From: Chitinophaga sp. YR627
Lineage (GTDB): Bacteria; Bacteroidota; Bacteroidia; Chitinophagales; Chitinophagaceae
Assembly (NCBI RefSeq): GCF_900114995.1
Contig: NZ_FOUX01000003.1
Location: 558,001-622,000, forward strand
Direction: 5' to 3'
Length of the DNA: 64,000 nt
Below the pieces are notes generated by a model. It worked only from the letters and a program-made list of their open reading frames with translations, was not told the DNA's origin and did no database searches. The position numbers and the translations under genes are program-made. Within the stretch, counting starts at the first letter, position 1. Every line of letters begins with the position of its first letter. Positions 25,363-32,870 of the stretch are shown here, piece by piece.

Positions 25363-25479
25363 TTAGGCGTTTGCTTTAGCCTTAGCAGCAGCAGCTTTCT
25401 TTGGTTTTGCAGGTCTTGCCTTGCCGAAAGAACCGTTAGAAATTTTGCCTTTTTTGGTTTTGATATCACCTCTACCCAT
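25363..25479 (-). CDS. 30S ribosomal protein bTHX (38 residues)
   Basis: A short minus-strand frame encodes a 38-residue, very basic protein beginning MGRGDIKTKKGKISNGSFGK and ending in a Lys/Ala-rich tail. MGKGDxKTKRGKIxxGSxG is the hallmark of the Thx/PSRP-5 family, which sits in the head of the 30S subunit near 16S rRNA. The gene is easily missed because of its size. The ATG at 25479-25477 is the only sensible start. It is followed by the HU gene's terminator on the upstream side, so it has its own transcript, and its stop codon touches the repeat element between it and pdxH. Confidence 0.88.
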   Translation of the reverse strand: MGRGDIKTKKGKISNGSFGKARPAKPKKAAAAKAKANA

Positions 25480-25578
25480 TGTAAACAGTTTGATGTTTAT
25501 AGTTTGAAATGTTTGTTAACTGAGGATGTAACTCCCCATAATTAACCCGCAAATTACGAAATAGCGTGGGTTAAATGC

Positions 25579-25612
25579 AAAAAAAAAGCAAGAAACAGTG
25601 CTGTTCCTTGCT
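25579..25612 (-). terminator. Terminator of the HU gene
   Basis: On the minus strand AGCAAGGAACAG pairs with CTGTTTCTTGCT (one wobble), loop CA, followed by nine T (plus-strand A at 25579-25587). Confidence 0.9.
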
Positions 25613-25633
25613 TGAATAAGTTAAGCTAACAAA

Positions 25634-25903
25634 TTAAAGCTTGTCGGACAGAGCCTTACCAGCTTTGAATTTAGCAACTTTCTTAGCTTTGATCTTGATG
25701 ATCTGGCCAGTCTGTGGGTTTCTACCGTTACGAGCAGCACGTTTAGAAACAGAGAAAGTACCGAAACCTACTAAGGTTACTTTACCACCTTTTTTCAGGG
25801 TATCAGCAACAGCTTTAGTGAAAGAATCCAGTGCTTCGTTAGCTTGGGTTTTAGTGATACCGGCATCTTTAGCCAGTTTGTCGATTAATTCGGCTTTGTT
25901 CAT
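25634..25903 (-). CDS. HU-family DNA-binding protein
   Basis: An 89-residue histone-like protein of the HU/IHF family, a DNA-bending nucleoid component working as a dimer. The sequence shows MNKAELIDKLAKDAGITKTQANEALDSF at the start, then GKVTLVGFGTFSVSKRAARNGRNPQTG, the beta-arm with the Arg-Asn-Pro tip that inserts into the minor groove, and KFKAGKALSDKL at the end. The length (89) is typical of HU. It has a strong TTTG-N19-TATATTTG promoter and its own terminator, so it is a single-gene unit, probably highly expressed. Confidence 0.97.
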   Translation of the reverse strand: MNKAELIDKLAKDAGITKTQANEALDSFTKAVADTLKKGGKVTLVGFGTFSVSKRAARNGRNPQTGQIIKIKAKKVAKFKAGKALSDKL

Positions 25904-25945
25904 AGCTAGTAAGATTTAACTAGTGAATAAAATGTTTGATGTGAG

Positions 25946-25976
25946 CAAATATAGCGCGTTTTATCAGATTACCAAA
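25946..25976 (-). promoter_or_regulatory. Promoter of the HU gene
   Basis: On the minus strand TTTG (25976-25973), 19 bases, then TATATTTG (25953-25946), the best match to the Bacteroidota consensus in the window. The leader is about 35 bases. Confidence 0.8.
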
Positions 25977-26209
25977 TTTTTTGAATCTTTTTTAACTAAA
26001 AAATCATCGGCTGAAAACGCCTACAGGTAACGGTTACAGCAGATTGACACATCATGAGGTATCAACGGGTGTAAGACCTCATTTTGATGAAAACCGCTGT
26101 GATGGCACCTTTGCTCCTGTATTTACTATAAACGCATCTACGTTCCAAGTATTGTACCAAAGTCTGAACCCCGTGTAATCAGTGGATTTCCTGTGGATAA
26201 GTTTAACAA
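25977..26209. other. Gene-free spacer between HU promoter and a DUF4286 gene
   Basis: No ORF or RNA gene seen. A 7-bp hairpin ATGAGGT (26054-26060) with ACCTCAT (26076-26082), followed by TTT, is a weak terminator-like element; a possible stop for minus-strand transcripts was not obvious. Confidence 0.35.
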
Positions 26210-26512
26210 CTATACTACCTGCATTACTGTATTGAAAGCGACAAACTGGTTCCCAAACCGCTCATAGCCTGCCTGACGGAGGGCTGGCGCGTATTCAGCG
26301 AGGAAGGTCTGGTAGTTTTCCAGCGTGTCTGTAAAGTACTGAGCTGAGTAGGTCGGACCGTCTTCATCATCCTGTTCAAGTAGCCTGCAGATGCGGGAAT
26401 CGTGGAAAAGCCCCGTCGCCATGATCGCAGGAATATGTTCTTCTTTCATCCATTGTAACCACCTTTCATTGATGAAGTGTGTTACCTTGGTTGTTACGTT
26501 GTATATAATCAT
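26210..26512 (-). CDS. DUF4286 family protein
   Basis: A 100-residue small protein with an alpha/beta ferredoxin-like pattern. It begins MIIYNVTTKVTHFINERWLQWMKEEHIPAIMATGLF and contains YSAQYFTDTLENYQTFLAEYAPALRQ, features I recognise as the DUF4286 family of Bacteroidota. No function is established that I know of. The Trp-rich N-terminal helix (WLQWMKEEHIP) and the GxFxD turn are conserved in the family. It is 15 bases downstream of xth, so it is probably cotranscribed with that repair nuclease. A dimeric alpha-beta barrel fold is a guess from the pattern. Confidence 0.8.
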   Translation of the reverse strand: MIIYNVTTKVTHFINERWLQWMKEEHIPAIMATGLFHDSRICRLLEQDDEDGPTYSAQYFTDTLENYQTFLAEYAPALRQAGYERFGNQFVAFNTVMQVV

Positions 26513-26527
26513 GTGTGAAAACGGTCT

Positions 26528-27292
26528 TTAGGCTTCTAATTGCAGATATATCGGACAGTGGTCGGAATGCTTTACATCCGGCCATATCAGGGCATCTTTC
26601 AGCTTTGTTTGCAGTGGTTCTGTGACGCTGATATAATCGATACGCCAACCTTTGTTATTAGCCCTTGCATTAGCGCGGACGCTCCACCAGCTGTATTGGT
26701 GCGGCTCCGGATGATAGTGACGGAAAGTGTCCACAAATCCGTTGCTGAACAGCTTGTCCAGCCAGGCTCTTTCTTCCGGCAGGAAACCGCTGGATTTCTT
26801 GTTGCCCACAGGATCGTGGATATCTATCGGTTTGTGACATATATTATAGTCGCCGCAGATGATCAGGTTTGGTCTGGTCGCTTTGAGCTGGTCTACATAG
26901 CCATAGAACTCGTCCAGCCACTGATATTTGTAGGTCTGTCTTTCGTCGCCACTGGTGCCGGAAGGCATGTAGGTATTGATCAGGGTAATATCACCAAAAT
27001 CAAGGCGGATAACGCGTCCTTCTGCATCGCTCTGCATGAATCCGTTACCGTATTGCACATGATCAGGGGTGATCTTTGTCAGTACCGCTACGCCGCTATA
27101 ACCTTTTTTCTCTGCCGGATACCAGTAGTGCTCGAAGCCAAGCTCTTCAAACTGTCTGTAATCCACATTGTCTTTATGTGCCTTGATCTCCTGCAGGCAG
27201 ATAATATCCGCCGGATCTGTTTTCAGCCATTCCGTAAAACCCTTATTCATGGCGGAACGCAGTCCGTTTACATTATAGGAAACAATTCTCAT
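26528..27292 (-). CDS. xth: Exodeoxyribonuclease III / AP endonuclease
   Basis: The ATG at 27292 gives MRIVSYNVNGLRSAMNKGF, the normal start of ExoIII; the frame is open 37 codons upstream, but that stretch contains the metH terminator and is not coding. The 254-residue enzyme cuts at abasic sites and degrades 3' ends in base excision repair. Motifs are LQEIKAH (catalytic Glu), GDYNICHKPIDIHDP (Asp and Asn), INTYMPSG, and the C-terminal HSDHCPI with the catalytic His. A 9-bp hairpin (27306-27329) lies just upstream of the ATG. The DUF4286 gene follows after 15 bases. Confidence 0.94.
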   Translation of the reverse strand: MRIVSYNVNGLRSAMNKGFTEWLKTDPADIICLQEIKAHKDNVDYRQFEELGFEHYWYPAEKKGYSGVAVLTKITPDHVQYGNGFMQSDAEGRVIRLDFGDITLINTYMPSGTSGDERQTYKYQWLDEFYGYVDQLKATRPNLIICGDYNICHKPIDIHDPVGNKKSSGFLPEERAWLDKLFSNGFVDTFRHYHPEPHQYSWWSVRANARANNKGWRIDYISVTEPLQTKLKDALIWPDVKHSDHCPIYLQLEA

Positions 27293-27305
27293 GGTGTGCC
27301 AGGTC

Positions 27306-27329
27306 ATTGTCCCCGTGGAGGGGGACAAT
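27306..27329 (-). promoter_or_regulatory. Hairpin in the xth leader
   Basis: ATTGTCCCC (27306-27314) pairs exactly with GGGGACAAT (27321-27329) across six bases, ending 14 bases before the xth ATG. It could influence translation or be a second stem of the metH 3' end. Confidence 0.4.
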
Positions 27330-27340
27330 CTGTGTTGGTT

Positions 27341-27375
27341 ATAAAAAAAGCCGGTAGCCCTGAGAACTACCGGCT
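27341..27375 (-). terminator. Terminator of the metH genes
   Basis: On the minus strand AGCCGGTAG pairs exactly with CTACCGGCT around a nine-base loop, followed by seven T. It begins 12 bases past the stop at 27387. Confidence 0.92.
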
Positions 27376-27386
27376 CTGTTGAAACA

Positions 27387-30143
27387 TTACATGTCGTATT
27401 CAAGTACGGGGCGGAGCCATTTTTCGGCTTCCTCGATAGTCCATCCTTTACGTGCTGCGTAGTCTTCTACCTGGTCTTTTTCAATCTTACCAAGGCCGAA
27501 ATATTTCGCTTCCGGATTTGCAAAATACCAGCCGCTTACACTGGATGCCGGATACATTGCGAGTGATTCTGTCAGAATGATACCGGTATTTTCGGTAGCA
27601 TCCAGCATATCGAACATTTTGTATTTCTCTGTGTGTTCCGGACAGGCTGGATAACCTGGTGCAGGACGGATACCAGCGTATTCCTCACGGATCAGCTGAT
27701 CATTGTCCAGCGTTTCGTCATTAGCATAGCCCCAGAACTCTTTTCTTACGCGTTTATGCATGAGTTCTGCAAAGGCTTCTACCAGTCTGTCGGCAAGGGC
27801 TTTCAGCATAATGCTGCTATAGTCGTCCAGGTCTTCTTTGAACTTCTCCAGCCATTTCTCGATGTCTCCACCGGTGGTTACGGCAAAGGCGCCCATATAG
27901 TCCTGTATACCTGATTCAGCCGGTGCAATGAAGTCAGCAAGGGAGAAGTTAGGTTGTCCCGGTGCTTTCTTCAGCTGCTGGCGGAGGCATTCCAGGTGAA
28001 CGGTACCCTGGCCTGGTTTAGGCGACAATACAGAGATCGTATCATCAGCGCTTCTGTTGGCCGGGAAGAGGCCGATCACGGCATTGGCGGTCAGCCATTT
28101 TTCCTCTACAATGCGTTTCAGCATTGATTTAGCATCTTCGTACAGACGGGTGGCTTCTACACCTACGATCTCATCACTCAGGATCTGCGGGAATTTCCCG
28201 TGTAGTTCCCATGAGATGAAGAAAGGCTGCCAGTCGATATATTCAGCGATTTCACCCAGATCGTAGCTGTGGAAAACCTGTACGCCCAGTTGTTTAGGCA
28301 CTACCGGTTTGTAATTGCTCCAGTCTGTGATGGCTTTGTGCTGACGTGCTTCTGCGATCGGCAGGTATTGTTTTACCGGTTTTTTATTCCGGAAGTTTTC
28401 GTTCAGTTTCTGGTAATCCTTTTTAACGTCGTCCAGGAAGTTTTTCTTGAGCGCTTTGTTTAGCAGGCTACTTGTCACTGTTACGCTACGGGAGGCATCC
28501 AGTACGTGGATCACCCCGTGTTCGTATTCAGGCGCAATTTTCACCGCTGTGTGTGTACGGGAAGTGGTTGCACCACCGATGATCAGCGGTACCTCAAAAT
28601 GCTGGCGTTTCATTTCCCTGGCCACGTTCACCATTTCGTCCAGACTAGGGGTGATCAGACCACTGAGACCGATGATATCCACCTGTTCCTGGCGGGCCAT
28701 CTGTAAGATCTTTTCAGCTGGTACCATTACGCCCATGTCTATGATGTCATAGCCATTACAGCCGAGTACCACGCCTACGATGTTTTTACCGATATCGTGC
28801 ACATCACCTTTAACGGTAGCGAGCAGGATCTTTCCTGCAGATTTTACTACGCCGCCATTCTCTGCTACCATCCGCTGTTTTTCCTCTTCGATAAAAGGGG
28901 TGAGGACAGCTACGGATTTCTTCATTACACGGGCGCTTTTTACTACCTGCGGCAGGAACATTTTACCACTGCCAAACAGGTCGCCTACGATGTTCATACC
29001 GTCCATGAGCGGGCCTTCGATCACATCCAGCGGACGTGGATATTTCTGGCGGGCCTCTTCTGTATCGGCGTCGATATAGTCGGTGATACCGTTTACCAGC
29101 GCATGGCTCAGTCTTTCTTCTACAGAGCCCTGGCGCCAGGTTTCGTCCTTCTCGATCACTTTACCTTTACTTTTCACGGTTTCGGCGAAGGCGATCAGGC
29201 GTTCTGTGGCATCTTCCCTGCGGTTCAGGATGGCGTCATCGCAGAGTTCACGCAGGGCAGGCTCTATCTCATCATAGATCTGGAGCATACCGGCATTCAC
29301 GATACCCATATTCATACCAGCCTTGATGGCATAGAAGAGGAATGCAGAGTGCATGGCTTCACGCACCACATCATTCCCACGGAAAGAGAAGGAGATATTA
29401 CTTACCCCACCGCTTACGCTGGTGAGGGGCATGAGTTCTTTAATGCGACGGGTAGCGTTGATAAAGTCTACCGCGTAGTTGTTATGCTCTTCGATACCTG
29501 TTGCGATCGCGAAGATGTTTGGGTCGAAGATGATATCCTGCGGGTCGAAACCTACCTGTTCTGTCAGGATCTTGTAGGAACGGTGACAGAAGGAGACTTT
29601 CTTTTCTTCGGTATCTGCCTGACCATATTCGTCAAAGGCCATTACTACTACAGCAGCACCAAAAGCCTTACAGATCTTTGCCTGTTCGATGAATTTGGCT
29701 TCGCCTTCCTTCAGACTGATGGAGTTCACGATACATTTACCCTGCAGGCATTTCAGGCCTGCTTCGATGATGGAGAACTTACTGGAGTCGATCATCACCG
29801 GTATTTTGGAGATATCGGGCTCCGCTGCAAGCAGGTTCAGGAAGGTCGTCATGGCCTTTTCACCATCGAGGAGGGCGTCATCCATGTTTACGTCCAGTAC
29901 CTGGGCGCCGTTTTCTACCTGCTGACGGGCCACAGAGAGGGCTTCTTCATAAAGTCCTTCTCTGATCAGACGGGCAAATTTCTTCGATCCGGTTACGTTG
30001 GTACGTTCACCAATGTTGATGAAGTTTGTTTCCGGCCTTACCACCAGCGGTTCCAGACCGCTCAGACGAAGGTAAGGATGAATGATCCGGGTTACCGGCT
30101 CAGCTGTTTCTATCGTATCTGTTGAAGTGATTATATCGCTCAT
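27387..30143 (-). CDS. metH: Methionine synthase, pterin-, B12- and AdoMet-binding part
   Basis: A 918-residue protein equal to residues of about 340-1227 of E. coli MetH. In order: pterin-binding domain (FINIGERTNVTGSKKFARLI near residue 40; VNSISLKEGE), helical cap, cobalamin domain with the DxHxxG ligand motif GDVHDIGKNIVGVVLGCNGYDIIDMG, and the reactivation domain with IRPAPGYPACPEHTEK and an SAMYPASSVSG-like end (SLAMYPASSVSGWYFANPEAKYFGLGKI). It transfers methyl from 5-methyl-THF through B12 to homocysteine. The homocysteine domain is a separate gene immediately upstream (45-base gap). The chain is complete, so the split is a gene organisation and not a frameshift remnant. Confidence 0.95.
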   Translation of the reverse strand: MSDIITSTDTIETAEPVTRIIHPYLRLSGLEPLVVRPETNFINIGERTNVTGSKKFARLIREGLYEEALSVARQQVENGAQVLDVNMDDALLDGEKAMTTFLNLLAAEPDISKIPVMIDSSKFSIIEAGLKCLQGKCIVNSISLKEGEAKFIEQAKICKAFGAAVVVMAFDEYGQADTEEKKVSFCHRSYKILTEQVGFDPQDIIFDPNIFAIATGIEEHNNYAVDFINATRRIKELMPLTSVSGGVSNISFSFRGNDVVREAMHSAFLFYAIKAGMNMGIVNAGMLQIYDEIEPALRELCDDAILNRREDATERLIAFAETVKSKGKVIEKDETWRQGSVEERLSHALVNGITDYIDADTEEARQKYPRPLDVIEGPLMDGMNIVGDLFGSGKMFLPQVVKSARVMKKSVAVLTPFIEEEKQRMVAENGGVVKSAGKILLATVKGDVHDIGKNIVGVVLGCNGYDIIDMGVMVPAEKILQMARQEQVDIIGLSGLITPSLDEMVNVAREMKRQHFEVPLIIGGATTSRTHTAVKIAPEYEHGVIHVLDASRSVTVTSSLLNKALKKNFLDDVKKDYQKLNENFRNKKPVKQYLPIAEARQHKAITDWSNYKPVVPKQLGVQVFHSYDLGEIAEYIDWQPFFISWELHGKFPQILSDEIVGVEATRLYEDAKSMLKRIVEEKWLTANAVIGLFPANRSADDTISVLSPKPGQGTVHLECLRQQLKKAPGQPNFSLADFIAPAESGIQDYMGAFAVTTGGDIEKWLEKFKEDLDDYSSIMLKALADRLVEAFAELMHKRVRKEFWGYANDETLDNDQLIREEYAGIRPAPGYPACPEHTEKYKMFDMLDATENTGIILTESLAMYPASSVSGWYFANPEAKYFGLGKIEKDQVEDYAARKGWTIEEAEKWLRPVLEYDM

Positions 30144-30188
30144 TTGAGTTACTGTAGTAAAATTGTAGGAATACCCTGATTATGTGGT

Positions 30189-31205
30189 TTACACCAATGT
30201 TTCTACCATTTCAGGCAGGCGTCTCGGATTCACTGTTTTTACGTGTTCTGCAATGTGACGAATGTGGTCTGGCGTAGTACCGCAGCAACCACCCACGATG
30301 TTCACATATCCTTCTTTTGCAAAGTCTTCGATGATATGTGCGGTGTGATCGGGTGTTTCGTCATATTCGCCAAATGCGTTTGGCAGACCAGCGTTCGGAT
30401 AACAGCTGACATTGCAGGCTGCGATCTGCGACAGTTCTGAGATGTAAGGACGCATCTGCTCACCACCCAGTGCACAGTTAAGGCCTACTGAGAATGGTTT
30501 TATGTGCATAACAGAGATATAGAAGGCTTCCAGTGTCTGGCCGCTGAGGGTTCTTCCGGATGCATCTGTAATGGTACCGGAGATCATTACGGGTAACTCA
30601 GGCTGTGCGATATCGCTGAAGTATTTCTTGATAGCGAAAATGGCTGCTTTGCTGTTCAGCGTATCGAAGATGGTCTCGATCAGCAGAATATCTGCTCCGC
30701 CTTCATGTAAACCCTTTATCTGCTCGTAATAAGCTTCCACTACCTCGTCAAAGGTAACAGAGCGGAAACCCGGATTGTTTACGTCAGGAGAGAGGGAGAG
30801 CGTCTTGTTCAGGGGACCGATGGCGCCTGCTACAAACCGTGGTTTGTCAGGGTTCTTCGCGGTGTATTCCTGTGCTGCCTTTTTAGCGATGCGGGCAGCG
30901 GCAATGTTCATTTCAAAAGCCAGCGACTGCATGTCGTAGTCGGCCATTGCAATGGTAGTACTGCTGAATGTATTGGTCTCGATAATATCGGCGCCGGCTT
31001 CCAGGTACTCTTTATGTATTGCTTCGATGATCTGAGGTTGTGTAAGACAAAGCAGGTCATTATTGCCTTTTACGTCGAGGTGGTAGTCTTTGAAGCGTTC
31101 GCCTCTGTAGTCGGCTTCTTCCAGTTTATAGCGCTGGATCATGGTTCCCATCGCTCCGTCAATAATTAGAATGCGCTCAGCCGCACATTGGGATAATGAT
31201 TTCAT
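30189..31205 (-). CDS. metH: Methionine synthase, homocysteine-binding part
   Basis: A 338-residue homocysteine S-methyltransferase domain protein. It carries IDGAMGTMIQRY at the start, GADIIETNTFSSTTIAMADY, GLNCALGGEQMRPY with the first zinc Cys, and VGGCCGTTPDHIRHIAEH with the Cys pair that completes the zinc site. Alone it has no pterin or cobalamin domain, so it must act with the 918-residue partner encoded next. Free-standing Hcy domains also occur as MmuM/BHMT enzymes, but the order and spacing argue for a two-subunit MetH. A TTTG-N18-TAGATTTG promoter lies 57 bases upstream of the ATG. Confidence 0.94.
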   Translation of the reverse strand: MKSLSQCAAERILIIDGAMGTMIQRYKLEEADYRGERFKDYHLDVKGNNDLLCLTQPQIIEAIHKEYLEAGADIIETNTFSSTTIAMADYDMQSLAFEMNIAAARIAKKAAQEYTAKNPDKPRFVAGAIGPLNKTLSLSPDVNNPGFRSVTFDEVVEAYYEQIKGLHEGGADILLIETIFDTLNSKAAIFAIKKYFSDIAQPELPVMISGTITDASGRTLSGQTLEAFYISVMHIKPFSVGLNCALGGEQMRPYISELSQIAACNVSCYPNAGLPNAFGEYDETPDHTAHIIEDFAKEGYVNIVGGCCGTTPDHIRHIAEHVKTVNPRRLPEMVETLV

Positions 31206-31261
31206 AATTGTAATACGTTTATTAGTTACTGTTTAATAATGCCCACAGGTCGAACAATAAA

Positions 31262-31291
31262 CAAATCTACCTGTAGAAACTAATAAACAAA
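31262..31291 (-). promoter_or_regulatory. Promoter of the metH pair
   Basis: On the minus strand TTTG (31291-31288), 18 bases, TAGATTTG (31269-31262). The TTTG box also forms part of a second TAnnTTTG match, TACATTTG (31295-31288), for which no upstream box was seen. No SAM or cobalamin riboswitch was recognised in the leader. Confidence 0.65.
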
Positions 31292-31486
31292 TGTACTTAA
31301 TAATTGCCTTATAAAATAAGGATTGGCGGGGATGACAGCCGTCTGACGAAAGGGTAAAAGCCTTGTTTGGGCTGCCTTTCGTGCGGGCTGGGGACAGTGT
31401 CTAAATGATTAAAAATTGATTTAGGGCCATGGGTGGGGGTTTTATGGTTATTATGAATATCTGTTTCCGACAAAAAGATAGAAAAA

Positions 31487-31518
31487 TTTGTTTTGATTTA
31501 CAAAGTCTACTATATTTG
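31487..31518 (+). promoter_or_regulatory. Promoter of the cysteine-rich leader and 69-residue gene
   Basis: TTTG (31487-31490), 20 bases, TATATTTG (31511-31518). The expected start near 31525 is followed by a G-rich stretch and then the micro-ORF at 31548. It is divergent from the metH promoter 200 bases away. Confidence 0.7.
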
Positions 31519-31547
31519 TAGGGTAATAGGGGGGCGACGCTCCCATA

Positions 31548-31655
31548 ATGAGAATTACGATGCAAAAAGAGGTTCAACAATCGTTAGGGCACGTTACCAC
31601 CCTGAACATGCTTCATCAAAACAACAGTTGTTATAACCAGCACTGTTGTTGCTAA
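31548..31655 (+). CDS. Micro-ORF, leader peptide ending in three cysteines
   Basis: The frame from ATG 31548 (or ATG 31560, in frame) encodes 35 (or 31) residues ending NSCYNQHCCC before TAA. Four of the last nine residues are Cys. A perfect 9-bp stem, AACAACAGT (31620-31628) with ACTGTTGTT (31642-31650), lies exactly over the Cys codons, so ribosome position would decide whether it forms. A 14-base direct repeat, GGCACGTTACCACC at 31588 and GGCACATTACCACC at 31658, sits in the ORF and just past its stop. Cys-tract leaders that sense cysteine supply are known from actinobacteria; transfer of that idea here is my inference. The gene next door on the other strand is metH. Confidence 0.5.
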   Translation: MRITMQKEVQQSLGHVTTLNMLHQNNSCYNQHCCC

Positions 31656-31713
31656 CCGGCACATTACCACCATTGACCGTTTAGTTTTTTAACCTGCATA
31701 AATCATTATTGAC

Positions 31714-31923
31714 ATGAGTATTGCTGAGCATGTACACAGCTTGCAGCAGCACCTGGCGCAGTATGGACTGTTTCCGGTGCCTGCGGACGCCGACCGTGGA
31801 GAAGCGGAGGTATTTAAAATCTGCTTTCTGAATAAGTATGAAATGCAGCGGTGGCAGGAGTTGCGTGAGCGCGAGAAAGAAGCCGGTGAGGTGGACGCAC
31901 ATCATTCCATAACAAAGAGATAA
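31714..31923 (+). CDS. Small orphan protein, 69 residues
   Basis: ATG 31714 opens a 69-residue, charged, mostly helical protein: MSIAEHVHSLQQHLAQYGLF, then VFKICFLNKYEMQRWQELREREKEAGE and a His-rich end (DAHHSITKR). It has no signal peptide or membrane segment and I do not recognise the family. Codon composition looks like a real gene, and it is the only ORF between the leader peptide and the terminator at 32057, so it is the likely target of any leader control. A second frame stays open from 31913 to 32032 and would add about 36 residues after a frameshift; I treat that as chance. A link to sulfur metabolism is suggested only by position. Confidence 0.55.
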   Translation: MSIAEHVHSLQQHLAQYGLFPVPADADRGEAEVFKICFLNKYEMQRWQELREREKEAGEVDAHHSITKR

Positions 31924-32056
31924 CACGGGTACATACCCGTCGGTATATAAGGCAGACCTGATACAGGCTGGAGGTTTATCTGTAGCAGGTTTGCCCACAA
32001 ATAAGAAACCAACCATCAACCTTTTTTCATAACGTGGAATTACAGGTTAAACACAC

Positions 32057-32086
32057 ACGAGTGTTGTTCAGCACTCGTATCTTTTT
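32057..32086 (+). terminator. Terminator after the 69-residue gene
   Basis: ACGAGTG (32057-32063) pairs with CACTCGT (32072-32078) across eight bases, then ATCTTTTT. Confidence 0.75.
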
Positions 32087-32139
32087 AAGCAAAACGCTTA
32101 ACACGGAATGGTCGCCATTCTATGTTAAGCGTTTTGCTT
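32087..32139. terminator. Long inverted repeat, terminator of recR
   Basis: A 17-bp arm (32087-32103, containing AAAACGCTTAAC) pairs exactly with 32123-32139, and GAATGG/CCATTC inside extends the stem to a TCG loop. It lies between the recR stop and the terminator at 32057. The same 12-base arm recurs at 40494. Confidence 0.85.
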
Positions 32140-32180
32140 TATTGTGTAATTAATTTTCTTAACAGCGTTACCTGTCGGTG

Positions 32181-32798
32181 TTATTTCTGCACATAGCTTT
32201 CCAGCGGTAATCTGTTGGAGATAGATCTTGCCAGGGTCATTTCATCAGCGTATTCAAGTTCGCCGCCAAAAGCAATACCACGGGCGATCGTAGTGATCTT
32301 ACACGGGAATTCCTTTAGCTTTTTAGACAGATAATAGATCGTTGTATCACCTTCAATGGTTGGGCTGAGGGCCATGATGATCTCGTCTACACCCTGCTGC
32401 TGTACCCTGTCTACCAGCGAGTAGATATTCAGCTGTTCCGGACCGATACCATCGATAGGAGAGATGATACCGCCCAGTACATGGTACACGCCATTGAACT
32501 GCTGCGTGTTTTCTATGGCCATTACGTCACGTATGTTCTCTACTACGCAGACCAGTGCCTTGTTACGCGATGGGCTGCTGCATATACTACATACTTCCTG
32601 ATCGGATACGTTATGGCATACTTTACAGAATTTGATCTGTTCCCGCATACGGGTCACTACTTCACCAAACAGTTTTACCTGCGCAGTGTCCTGTTTGAGC
32701 AGGTGTAACACCAGGCGTAAGGCAGTTTTCTTGCCAATGCCCGGCAGCCGCGCAAACTCATTAACTGCATTTTCTATCAGTGCGGAGGAAAATATCAT
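32181..32798 (-). CDS. recR: Recombination protein RecR
   Basis: A 205-residue RecR, which with RecF and RecO loads RecA at gaps. Domains: helix-hairpin-helix (RLPGIGKKTALRLVLHLL, residues 18-35), a four-Cys zinc finger (CKVCHNVSDQEVCSICSS), a Toprim core (VCVVENIRDVMAIENT... YHVLGGIISPIDGIGPEQLN) and the conserved C-terminal TTIARGIAFGGELEYADEMTLARSISNR segment. Length is normal (E. coli 201). The upstream lipoprotein gene on the same strand ends 73 bases before it. A long inverted-repeat terminator follows. Confidence 0.97.
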   Translation of the reverse strand: MIFSSALIENAVNEFARLPGIGKKTALRLVLHLLKQDTAQVKLFGEVVTRMREQIKFCKVCHNVSDQEVCSICSSPSRNKALVCVVENIRDVMAIENTQQFNGVYHVLGGIISPIDGIGPEQLNIYSLVDRVQQQGVDEIIMALSPTIEGDTTIYYLSKKLKEFPCKITTIARGIAFGGELEYADEMTLARSISNRLPLESYVQK

Positions 32799-32870
32799 AC
32801 TGTAAAATTAACTCAATTACGATTGATGTATTACGATTTGTCAGTTCCGGCAGGCCGGTTCGTAATTGCG

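Noticed and set aside
27293..27403. N-terminal extension of xth
   Set aside because: It overlaps the metH terminator and a second hairpin, and ExoIII proteins start at the RIVSYNVNG strand.
28797..30125. 442-residue plus-strand ORF
   Set aside because: It lies wholly antisense to the pterin/B12 part of metH, which has clear family motifs.
31206..31486. SAM or cobalamin riboswitch in front of metH
   Set aside because: The minus-strand leader after the promoter is only about 50 bases, and the sequence further up lacks the conserved cores I know for SAM-I, SAM-II or cobalamin riboswitches.
31681..32019. 112-residue minus-strand ORF opposite the 69-residue gene
   Set aside because: It spans the terminator side of the plus-strand unit and has shadow-like composition; the plus-strand frame with a promoter is preferred.
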